Assembly: GCA_025934895.1 (NCBI GenBank)
Contig: JAICWH010000014.1
Span: 1 to 39,040, forward strand
Origin: Nocardioidaceae bacterium
GTDB lineage: Bacteria; Actinomycetota; Actinomycetes; Propionibacteriales; Nocardioidaceae
Length of the DNA stretch: 39,040 nucleotides
Direction: 5' to 3'
Shown: one piece after another, positions 1 to 8,400 of the stretch
Layout: each line of letters starts with the position of its first letter
How positions within the stretch are numbered: the first letter of the stretch is position 1
Notes under the pieces: model-generated
Told to the model about the DNA's origin: nothing
The model's input: only the letters and a program-made list of their open reading frames with translations
Databases searched by the model: none
Translations under genes and position numbers: made by a program

Positions 1-45
1 GGGCTGACCATCGACGGGCTGACCATCGACGGGCTGACCATCGAC
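1..45. repeat. 15-bp tandem repeat, at least three perfect copies
   Basis: The unit GGGCTGACCATCGAC occurs at 1-15, 16-30 and 31-45 and may continue left of the window. Read on the minus strand it is in frame with the LPxTG protein and encodes RRWSA per unit, directly after the basic tail of the sorting signal. The unit is a multiple of three, so changes in copy number would keep the frame. Confidence 0.9.
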
Positions 46-1411
46 GGCGACGACCCACGACCAGCAGGATCACCCCACCGACCAGCAGCGCACCGGTCGC
101 CCCAAGCTCCGGTCTGCTCATGCTGGAGCCGGTGTTCGGCAGGTGCGTCAGGCGAGCCGTGGACCGTCCGAGCACGATCACCGTCGAGTTGCTCCGAACT
201 GCTGTCCCGCCGGCCGTGGTGCCGGCCGCGTAGGCGAAGTTCGAACCGAGCCGCTTCTTCGCCTGGTAGCGAGTGATCGGTAGTCCGCCCGACGTGCAGC
301 CGGTCGTGGCTCCGGGTGCCAGCTCGGTGGCCGCACAGGCGACGGGCACCTTGAAGTGGGCAAGTCGACGGCCGACGATGTGCAGCCCCTGCACCGACAG
401 GGCCCCGGTGTTGGTGATCTTGAACCCGAACCGGATCGAGTCACCCGCCTCGAGCTGACCGTTCTTGTTCTTGTCCGAGACACTCAGCACGAACTGGGTC
501 AGTCCCAGCTTCGCGGTCGGCGTGACGACCCTCTGGTGCAGCCGGTGCTGGTGCGCGTGCCGTTGGTGGTGCCGGCGCTCCGCGTGCTTGTGGTGCCGGT
601 GCTTGTGGTGGCCCTTCGGGGGCCCGTGCTTGCGACCGGGCTTCTGCACCTGCAGGCGCGCGGTCGAGGTGGAGCTGCGGACCAGCTTCCCTGCCGCGGT
701 GCGGGCGTTCGCCGTGATCTGGTTGGTCAGAACGCCGGCCTTGGCTTGCGTGCGGGTCACCTGCACCGCCCCGGACGTGCAGGTGGTCGACGCTCCGCGG
801 GGCAGCACGGTGGTGCCACACCTGACCGAGCCGCCCAGGCGCGTGACGAGGTCGTCTGTGACCCGCACCGACCGCAGGGTGACCTGACCGGAGTTCGTGA
901 CGACGGCCACGACACGTACGCCGTCCCCGATGTCGGCGCGCCCGTCGTGGTCACGGTCGGACGACAGCACCAGGCGCTGGCTGACCCGCAACCCGGGCGA
1001 GCCCGCGGGTGGCGTGGGAGAGGCGGTGGGGGTCGGGGACGAGGTGGGGGTCGGGGACGAGGTGGCGGTCGGGGACGGCGAAGCGGACAAGGAGGGCGTC
1101 GGACTCGCTGACCCGGTCGGCGTGGCCGACGCGGTCGGCGTCGTCGGGGTCGGGCTGGGCGCAACGGCGGTCGGCGACGCCGCGGCGCTCGAGGCAGAGG
1201 CCGATGCGACGACCGGGGGGGCCTCGGTGGAAGCCGAAGCCGCGGGTCGGACCGCCGGGGACGAAGCCGCGACGGATGCCTTGGCCGAGGCGACGCCTGG
1301 CGTCGGCACCGCCGGACCAGGCGTGGCGTCGTCGGCCCAGGACGTCATCACCGGGAAAGCTGTCAGTGACACCATCAACCCGACCACGCCGAGCAAAACT
1401 TTGGAGCTCAT
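1..1411 (-). CDS. LPxTG cell-wall-anchored protein with two DUF7507-like domains, 3' end cut by the window
   Basis: Reading back from ATG at 1411 gives 470 codons with no stop before the window edge, so the C-terminus is missing. A signal peptide (residues 1-26, MSSKVLLGVVGLMVSL core) is followed by a Ser/Thr/Pro/Ala linker (about 27-140). Two DUF7507/DUF11-like beta domains follow. Each opens with an acidic, calcium-loop-like stretch (SSDRDHDGRADIGDG, SDKNKNGQLEAGDS), then VTNSG or ITNTG and two Cys. Between them lies a His/Arg/Lys-rich spacer (about 264-295). The end is a sortase signal: LPNTG at 424-428, a hydrophobic segment (GALLVGGVILLVVG) and RRRR. Three in-frame copies of RRWSA come after that tail, encoded by a 15-bp repeat. 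A GGGGGGA Shine-Dalgarno precedes ATG. It should be covalently linked to peptidoglycan by a sortase not in this window. The ligand is unknown. Confidence 0.85.
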   Translation of the reverse strand, partial: MSSKVLLGVVGLMVSLTAFPVMTSWADDATPGPAVPTPGVASAKASVAASSPAVRPAASASTEAPPVVASASASSAAASPTAVAPSPTPTTPTASATPTGSASPTPSLSASPSPTATSSPTPTSSPTPTASPTPPAGSPGLRVSQRLVLSSDRDHDGRADIGDGVRVVAVVTNSGQVTLRSVRVTDDLVTRLGGSVRCGTTVLPRGASTTCTSGAVQVTRTQAKAGVLTNQITANARTAAGKLVRSSTSTARLQVQKPGRKHGPPKGHHKHRHHKHAERRHHQRHAHQHRLHQRVVTPTAKLGLTQFVLSVSDKNKNGQLEAGDSIRFGFKITNTGALSVQGLHIVGRRLAHFKVPVACAATELAPGATTGCTSGGLPITRYQAKKRLGSNFAYAAGTTAGGTAVRSNSTVIVLGRSTARLTHLPNTGSSMSRPELGATGALLVGGVILLVVGRRRRWSARRWSARRWSA

Positions 1412-1610
1412 GCCTGCGTCCCCCCAAGCACGAGTTCGGAACCCGGCTGTCCATCCATGGTCACACGTCGAGTGCCGACACGGAAGCCGAACGGATTAAA
1501 GAGGGCAAAACCCACCGGGACGCGACGGCTGCCGGACGGGGCAGAGGCATGCGACGAGCGGGGCACCCGAAGAACCGGCTGCCCCGCTGGTGACGCTGGA
1601 TCGGTCGCTG

Positions 1611-3092
1611 TCAGCCGACCCGGGCCGCACGGGCCGCGGCGATCGTCGCCTTGAAGGCGGTGAGCCGCGCACCGGTGAGCTGCCAGCTGACGCCGGCCCG
1701 GTTGTTCACGTTCGAGTCGAAGGCCGCGGCGAAGCTGAAGCGGGGGTCGGCCAGCACGGCGTTCCCGGCTGCGGTGATCGAGGAGGCGTTGAGACCGTTG
1801 TACTCGCCGATGCCTAGGTGAGCGACTCCCACGCGGGTGGCCCACTTCGACAAGTTCGCGATCTTCACGCCGGCGTTCTCTCCGGGCTTCGCCGTGGTGC
1901 CGCCCTGGTAGGTGTCGGCGGCCACGACCTCGGACACCTTCAGGACCCTGGACGGTAGCCACTGGGCGATCTGGGCGTCGGTCCGTCCCTGGCCCCCGTT
2001 GCTCCACCAGAACCCGTTGACGATCGGTCCGGCCGAGACGTTCGCCGGCGCTCCGAGGATCGGCAGGGCGTGGGCCATCATGGCGGCGTAGTCGGCGGGT
2101 GTGCCGTCGCCGGTCGGCTCGTGGTGAAGGGTCACGAACGCCTTCCCCTTGAGGGCCGCGAGCCGGGTGGTCAGCGCCCGCAGCTGGACGTCGTACCTCC
2201 CGGCTGCAACGCCGGCCCAGTCGTTGTTGGCGACCTTGAAGGACAGGATGGGGAGCCGTCCCGCAGCGACCTCGCTGGTGGCGGTGCTGATGGCTCCGGA
2301 GGGAGAGCCGAGGTTCCCGAAGATGCGTCGGGCGTCCACGCCTCCGGTCTCGGCGAGGCGGCTGCTCCACTCACCGGTCGGCGCGGACATGCCGATCCTG
2401 ACCGTGGTCGTCGTCGACGCGGTGGACGCCGCAGTCGCGGCGGGGGCAGCCAAGGACCGCGGAGCCGGCGCCGCAGCCGTCGCGGGCGCGGCGGCCACGG
2501 CTGCCGTTGAGCGGTAGGAGAGCTGCAGCCGCGGCGTCGCATGGCGGTTGCGGGTCTTCATCCGGAGCGTCGTCGAGCCGCGGAGCTCACTGATCACGAA
2601 GCTCGCGGCACCCGGGTGAGGGACGGCCGTGGTTACGTCGAACCTCAGGGTGCGCTGCCCTCTGCGCAGCGGTGAACGGTCGACCACGGGCCCGACGGCA
2701 GAGGCCCGGTAACGCACCGCGCGGTGGCCCCAGCGGTTGGCGGCAGTGCGCAGCACGAGGGCCGCCGCCGTGGTGCGAACCACGTCGAAGGTCAGGGTCG
2801 CGTGGTCGAGCCGGTATCCCGCGGGCCGGGCAGGCACGCTGAACCGGACGAGCCCGATCCGTGTGTAGCCGCGGACGCTGTGGACGCTCAGCCGGGTCAG
2901 GTTTGCCCGGTTGACCCGGATCATGCCGGCTGCCACACGGCCGTCCTTGACCGCGACTGCCGTGTGCGTGAGCGACGCGTGGTGCGGCGCCGTCGTCGCC
3001 GGTGCCGCGGCGTTGGCCGCGGCTCCCGAGGTCGCGACCAAGGCCAACGAGATGCCGGCGGCGGTGGCCATCAGCGTGCGGTTGTACGTCAT
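1611..3092 (-). CDS. Secreted protein: CBM96/DNRLRE-like module plus GH26-like glycoside hydrolase domain
   Basis: The protein has 493 residues from ATG 3092, chosen because GGAG lies about 6 bases upstream and the product opens with a signal peptide (MTYNRTLMATAAGISLALVA, cleavage near ANAAA). Residues about 45-195 form a beta-rich module with alternating strands (RIGLVRFSVPA, HATLTFDV, LRFDVTTAV, SFVISEL, RLQLSYRS), resembling the CBM96/DNRLRE carbohydrate-binding family. An Ala/Thr/Pro linker follows. The C-terminal half resembles a GH26 (beta-mannanase-like) barrel: Glu325 in LHHEPTG is a candidate acid/base and Glu430 in GIGEYN a candidate nucleophile. The product is probably secreted and acts on a polysaccharide; substrate unknown. 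The gene stands alone on its strand, opposite a sulfotransferase. The hydrolase call rests on motif placement and the fold is not verified. Confidence 0.72.
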   Translation of the reverse strand: MTYNRTLMATAAGISLALVATSGAAANAAAPATTAPHHASLTHTAVAVKDGRVAAGMIRVNRANLTRLSVHSVRGYTRIGLVRFSVPARPAGYRLDHATLTFDVVRTTAAALVLRTAANRWGHRAVRYRASAVGPVVDRSPLRRGQRTLRFDVTTAVPHPGAASFVISELRGSTTLRMKTRNRHATPRLQLSYRSTAAVAAAPATAAAPAPRSLAAPAATAASTASTTTTVRIGMSAPTGEWSSRLAETGGVDARRIFGNLGSPSGAISTATSEVAAGRLPILSFKVANNDWAGVAAGRYDVQLRALTTRLAALKGKAFVTLHHEPTGDGTPADYAAMMAHALPILGAPANVSAGPIVNGFWWSNGGQGRTDAQIAQWLPSRVLKVSEVVAADTYQGGTTAKPGENAGVKIANLSKWATRVGVAHLGIGEYNGLNASSITAAGNAVLADPRFSFAAAFDSNVNNRAGVSWQLTGARLTAFKATIAAARAARVG

Positions 3093-3262
3093 TGCGAGCT
3101 CCGTCTGGTGGGGGGAGAACCTGCCGGGCAGGTCCTGCATGCTCACTCGACGCGCGACGGACGGACCTTGACCAGAATGGGACAAGATGGTCCCTTTGGG
3201 CTATATAGGTGCGCGAGGATGGATCCGGACTTCTGGCTGACCGGGTCCATCACGCGCCGCGC

Positions 3263-3294
3263 CTGTCGCCCAGGTCTCCTGTCGCCCAGGTCTC
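3263..3294. repeat. 16-bp direct repeat, two copies
   Basis: CTGTCGCCCAGGTCTC occurs twice back to back (3263-3278 and 3279-3294), followed by a partial CTGGCG. It lies in the 256-bp space between the divergent hydrolase and sulfotransferase genes, just upstream of the latter. Confidence 0.8.
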
Positions 3295-3335
3295 CTGGCG
3301 TTTCGGTTTCGGGGGCTGGCGGTGCCGTCGCTCAC

Positions 3336-3341
3336 TAGGAT
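3336..3341 (+). promoter_or_regulatory. Possible -10 element for a leaderless sulfotransferase transcript
   Basis: TAGGAT fits the actinobacterial TANNNT -10 pattern and ends 7 bases before the GTG at 3349, the spacing expected for a leaderless mRNA. I see no good -35 hexamer. The AGGA inside it could instead be a Shine-Dalgarno for the same GTG, so both readings point to the same start. Confidence 0.35.
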
Positions 3342-3348
3342 GCGCAGC

Positions 3349-4248
3349 GTGGATACGACACGCGTCCTCGCTGCCGTGATCCCTCGGCACCGGAGGCCAC
3401 TGCTGGTCACCGGGGCACCTCGGTCGGGCACGACCTGGCTGGCGCGCCAGCTCGCGGGCGCGACGGGATGCGCGATGACCGGTCGCGAGCCGATGAATCC
3501 CAAGCCGGGTCAGTACCGGCTCGGCGGCACCCTCGAAGCGTGGACCCGCCTGGACCTGCCCACCCGCAGGCAGCGGTCGGCGCTACGGCTGGCCTATGCC
3601 GGGTTGACGCCACGGGTCTACGGCGCCTACGGCCACCGCCAGTGGGCCGCCCCCTGGCCCGGCACCCGGACGGTGGTCAAGGACCCCTTCGCCGTGCTGT
3701 CGGTGGCAGCAGTCGTGCGGGAGACGGCTGCGGTTCCCGTCCTGGTGTACCGGCACCCTGCCGCGGTGCTGGCGAGCTACCGGCGCATGCACTGGCTGCC
3801 GGACGTGGCGGAGGTGGCCACCGCGCTGGAAGGGTACGACGGCGTGCCGCCTCCTCCTGCCGAGGGCTCGGGCGGGGACACCGAGGCGATGGCCTGGTTC
3901 TGGTCGGCGTTGAACACGGTGGCGCTGCACGACCTGGCGAGCCTGGACGACGGGGTCGTCGTGTCCCACGAGGAGCTGGCTGCGGGCGGCTCCGCGGCCC
4001 TGCGCTCCCTCTTCGACGCGTGCGGGCTGGTCCCCCCGACGACCGAGCCGACGCAGGCACCCGGCTCCACGGCCGGGACGCACGCCGACGACGCCCAAGG
4101 TGGGGTCCTGCACCGGCTCGACCGTCCCTCCGAGCAGGTGGCGACCGCCTGGCGCGCGTCGGTCGGCGCGGACGAGCTGGCGACGCTGGACGAGCTGGCC
4201 GGGGCCACCCACGCCGCGCTGGCGGAGGCTCGGCTGCGGCTGACCTGA
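3349..4248 (+). CDS. PAPS-dependent sulfotransferase family protein
   Basis: The protein has 299 residues from GTG 3349. Starts at 3322 (GTG with GGGGG upstream) and 3340 (ATG) are also open. The PAPS 5'-phosphosulfate-binding loop is GAPRSGTTW at residues 22-30 (GxPRSGTT consensus). A 3'-phosphate-binding segment with Arg and Ser follows in VYRHPAAVLASYRRM. The family moves sulfate from PAPS to a hydroxyl or amine of a sugar, lipid or protein. No signal peptide is seen, so it is probably cytoplasmic. It is the only plus-strand gene in the first 18 kb, lying between two GH26-like genes and converging on the lipoprotein gene with a 41-bp gap. The acceptor cannot be read from the sequence. Confidence 0.82.
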   Translation: MDTTRVLAAVIPRHRRPLLVTGAPRSGTTWLARQLAGATGCAMTGREPMNPKPGQYRLGGTLEAWTRLDLPTRRQRSALRLAYAGLTPRVYGAYGHRQWAAPWPGTRTVVKDPFAVLSVAAVVRETAAVPVLVYRHPAAVLASYRRMHWLPDVAEVATALEGYDGVPPPPAEGSGGDTEAMAWFWSALNTVALHDLASLDDGVVVSHEELAAGGSAALRSLFDACGLVPPTTEPTQAPGSTAGTHADDAQGGVLHRLDRPSEQVATAWRASVGADELATLDELAGATHAALAEARLRLT

Positions 4249-4289
4249 CCGGCCTGCGTGAGCGGTCGGCCTGGTCTCGGGACTGTCCC

Positions 4290-5369
4290 TCAGGACCGGG
4301 GTGACAGCGCCCCACCGATGTCCAGGTGCGGGTCCATCCCGGCCCTGCGGACCCCCGACACGACCGCGGAGTCGGAGTCGAAGTCGTAGTTGCACGTGTC
4401 GGTCACGCTGTCCCAGAGGGCGACAGCCTTGATCTGCGGGTACTTCCGCAAGGTGGTCGGGATGGCGGCGTACCAGTCCGCTGAGAGCTGCGGGGCGTCC
4501 GCGTAGCGCACGGAGCCGGCTTCACTGATCATCATCGGTTTGGCGGGGTCCATGCCGATCGAGGGTCCGCGCTCCTTGACGAAGTCGTAGAACGGCGCGA
4601 CCTCGTCGGCGAACGACTTGAACTTGACCTGGTCGACGGTGCCGCTGTGGCACCCGGACTGGTTGTAGACGTTCCAGCTGATCCAGTCCACCACGTCGTT
4701 GCCGGGCCACAGCGTGGCGGCGCGGTCGAGGTTGTCGGCGTTGCCGGTCATCACCCAGGTCCAGACGGCGTTCGTGGCCCCGGCGGAGCGGTAGAGGTCG
4801 TGCAGGTGCCGCCAGGCCGCCTTGAAGTCGGCGGCAGATCCTGCGACGCCGAGCTTCGTGCGCTGGTTCGCCTCCTGCTCGAAGGTCACGAACACCGGCT
4901 TCTTCAGCGAGGCGATGCCACGGGCCTGTGCCGACAACGACGCGTCGTAGGCTCCGTTCGCGATGTCCGCCCAGGAGATGTCCGCCCGGGAGGCGGCACC
5001 GAAGTCCCTGGCCGCGATGGCGATGTGCAGGAGCCGCCCCTTGGCGACGATCCCCCGTTCCTGCGCGTCCGGCACCACGTCGTTGACGTCGTGGTAGCGG
5101 TAGACGAAGTCGAACGGCCTGCCGGCTGCCTTCTCGACCGTCCCGAGCTGCTGCGCCGTCGGCGGCTGCGTGGAGATGCCCCACAGCACTCCGCAGGACG
5201 GGACGGCCTTCGCGTTCAGTGTGCACCGTTGCGCACTGGAGGTGGGAGGAGGGGTGCCGCCGTCCGAACCGGAGCTGCAGGAGGTGAGGGCACCGGCAAG
5301 CGACGCTGCCAGCGCCCACCCCGCCCACACGGTTCGACGCCGCGTGCGCACTCCTATGCCCAGCCACAA
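4290..5369 (-). CDS. GH26-like glycoside hydrolase lipoprotein
   Basis: The product is 359 residues from TTG 5369; GTG 5351 (residue 7) is an equally likely start and leaves a proper signal peptide with an RTRRR head. The lipobox is LTSC in AGALTSCSSGS, so the protein should be lipidated and held on the outer face of the membrane. The remainder looks like a GH26 or related TIM-barrel hydrolase. Glu166 in FEQEANQ is the candidate acid/base, ISEAGS carries the candidate nucleophile Glu283, and VDWISWNVYN and WTWVMTG match barrel strands. This places a glycan hydrolase at the cell surface. It lies 91 bp downstream of the giant PKD gene on the same strand and may be co-transcribed with it. Substrate is unknown. 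It is clearly different in sequence from the secreted hydrolase at 1611-3092. Confidence 0.78.
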   Translation of the reverse strand: MWLGIGVRTRRRTVWAGWALAASLAGALTSCSSGSDGGTPPPTSSAQRCTLNAKAVPSCGVLWGISTQPPTAQQLGTVEKAAGRPFDFVYRYHDVNDVVPDAQERGIVAKGRLLHIAIAARDFGAASRADISWADIANGAYDASLSAQARGIASLKKPVFVTFEQEANQRTKLGVAGSAADFKAAWRHLHDLYRSAGATNAVWTWVMTGNADNLDRAATLWPGNDVVDWISWNVYNQSGCHSGTVDQVKFKSFADEVAPFYDFVKERGPSIGMDPAKPMMISEAGSVRYADAPQLSADWYAAIPTTLRKYPQIKAVALWDSVTDTCNYDFDSDSAVVSGVRRAGMDPHLDIGGALSPRS

Positions 5370-5460
5370 GTCATGGGTTCATGGTACCGGTGGCCGTACA
5401 ACGCCGTTCGCGGAACGAGCCCGACACCGCCCTGGGCGACGTGAGGTGCCGACGTGAGTG

Positions 5461-8400
5461 CTAGGTCACGGTCACGTCCTTGGTCACCGTGGTCGTCCTG
5501 CCCCAGTTGTCGGTCACGACCAGGCTGATCCTGAACGTCCCGGCCGCCGCATACGTGTGCGACGAGCTGGTCGAGGTGGTGACGGTGTCCGCCGTTGCAT
5601 CGCCCCACGACCACGCGTAGCTGCGGATGCCGCCGTCGGTGTCGGTGGTTCCGGCGCTGCTGACCGCACAGGTGCGGCCGGTGCAGCCGGGCTGGCTGAA
5701 CACGACGGTCGGCGGGTTGTTGCCGGCCGGCTCGGCCTGCGTGGTGACGCTCTGGGTCACCGGCAGGCTGTACCGGCCCCACTTGTCGGCCACCGTCAAG
5801 GTGACCGTGTAGGTGCCCGCGGTGGGAAACACGTGCGTCTGGCTGACGGTCGTGCCGTTGGTCACGGGTGTGCCGTCACCCCAGCCCCACAGGTAGGTCC
5901 TGATCCCGTCACCGGTCGCGGTGTCCGGGTCAGTGCTGCCGGCCCCGCTCATCGCGCAGGTCGTCAAGGTGGAGCAGACGCCGGATGCGATGACCGCCGT
6001 CGGCGTGTTGTTGTCCGTCGCCTCGGTGATGGTCACGTCGTGCGAGACGGACGTGGCCTTGCCCCAGACGTCGCTGACCGTGAGCACGATCGAGTACGTG
6101 CCGGGCCTGTCGTAGGTGTGCGCAGGGCTGGCCGTGGTGGTCGGCGTGGCGCCGTCGCCCCAGCTCCACGAGTACTTCATCGCATCGCCCTGTGCATCGG
6201 CGGTGCCGGCGCTGTTCGTCTGGCACACCGTGTACGACGTGCAGCTGGCGGTGAACTCCACATGCGGCGCCGTGTTGCCCGCCGGCTCGCTCAGGCTCAC
6301 GTTGCGGGTGGTCGAGGCGGCCTTGCCCCAGCCGTCCGTGGTCGTCAGCGTGATCGTGTAGCTGCCGGAGCCCGCGTAGGCGTGCGCAGCCGGGGCGGCA
6401 CCCGCGCTGACCGCCGTCCCGTCACCCCAGTTCCATGCGTAGGTGATGACGTCACCCGGGTTCGGGTCCGCCGTGCCCGCGCTGCTCACCGAGCAGGTCA
6501 GTCCCTGGCAGCTCTGCACGAACGTCGGCACCGGAGCGCTGTTGCCCGAGGGCTCGGCGATCGTGACGTTCTGCGCGGCCGACACGTTGGTGGCCTTCCA
6601 CTCGTCGGTGACCGTGAGGGTCACCGGGAAGATCCCGGGTCCGGTGAAGGTCTTCTTCGGCAGCGGACCGGTGGCGGTCCCCTGGGTCCCGAAGTTCCAG
6701 GCGTAGGTCAGCGAGGCGGTGTCCTCGTCGGTCGAGCCACGACCGTCGAAGGTGCAGACGTTCTGGTTGCAGGTGTAGGTGAAGCTCGCCACCGGCGGGT
6801 TGTTCGCCGGCTGCGTCACCACGACCCCGGTCGACGTCCGGGGCGTCCCGATCTGGTTGTGCACGTCGACCGGCTGCACGATCACGCTGTAGGTGCCGGC
6901 CGGGATGACCGGGGTCGTGTAGGAGTAGTTCGACCCCGCGCTGCCCGGACTGTTGAGGAACGCGGTCCGGAAGCTGGGAGTGGTGCTGGTGAACGTCCCT
7001 GACGAGCTCATGTACTGCCCGGCGGAGTTGACGATCGCAACCTGCACCGACGCGATGCTGGCCGATGCGTCCGGGGCGTCGTCGGCACGACCGGTGACGA
7101 CGATCTTCCCGTCGGAGAAGCTCGCGCCGCTCTGCGGCTGGCCCAGCGTGTCGCTCAACGCGGGCGGTCCGTCACCGGGGTAGGCAGGGTAGGCGGCGGT
7201 GGCGCCGACCGTCGAGGTGTCCGCCTGCCCGACCGTGTCGTAGGAGACGGCCACGAAGCTCCAGTTCCCGGCAGTCGGGAGGGTGAGTGCCAGCGACCAC
7301 GACGTGTTCGTGGCGTTCGGTGCGGCCAGCGTGGCGTCGCGGGTGGCGACCCCCGCCGCCATCGAGCCGTCACGCTGCAGGTAGCGACCGGTGTCCCGGT
7401 CCTGGAGTGAGACCTTGACGCTCGCGACACCCTTGTCGTCGGTTGCCGTCCCCGTGAAGCTCACCGGGAGCGACTCGTCGGTCGGAGCGGTGAAGCTCAT
7501 CGTGGTGTCCGGAGGCAGGTCACCGGCGACCTGGGCGTTGACGGTCAGCTTGCCCTGGTTGGTCGACGAGGTGGTCAGCCCCGAGTCGTCGGTGGCGCGC
7601 ACCGCGAACGTGTAGCTGCCCGCGGAGAGGTTGAACGGTGTGGTGTAGGTCCAGTTGTACGTCGACCCCGGAAGGTTGACGACCGAGACCCGGCACTGGC
7701 CGGCCGTCACGTTCGTGCCCCAGGTGCAGTCGTTGCCCAGCTTCTCGCCGGTGGTGGTGTTGCGCAGTGCGACCTCCACGTCCTTGAGGCCCTCGTCGTC
7801 CGACGCGGTTCCGGAGAACGTCAGCTTCCCGCCGGGCTCCACGGTGACGGCAGGCACCGCGAACGGTGGCGTCATGGCCGCGGGCTCGTCGATCGTGACG
7901 CTCGGCGCGACGGCGTTGGAGTCGATGGTCCAGTCCCGCGTGGCGCTGCGGAGGTCGGCCTGACCGGCGGTGTCGGTCGCGGTGGCACTGCCGCGCCACA
8001 CGCCCTCGTGCGGCAGGACCACGTCGTAGGACCAGGTCGCGGACGTGGCGCCGATCACGTCCGGCGTACCGCGGAAGGTGTTGAAGATGTCGTCGACCGT
8101 GCCGTCGGCCTGGAGGTAGCGGTTCTGGTCGTCCCGGAACCAGTACGACAGGGAGTTGACGCCCTTGTCGTCGTTGGCGGTGCCGGTCATGGTGAAGCTG
8201 GTGGAGGGCAGGATGCCGCTCGGACCGGTGATGTTCGTGGTCGGGGTCTGGTCGTCGGTGCCGAACGACTCGAACTTCTTGGTCGCCTTGGTGGAGTCGC
8301 CGGTGCCGGCGGTCGCAGCGGTGAAGGCCTGGGCCGAGACCAGCATGTTGCGGTTGCTGGTGACGAGCCGGTTGTCCAGGTGCCAGGTGCGCGTGGCACC

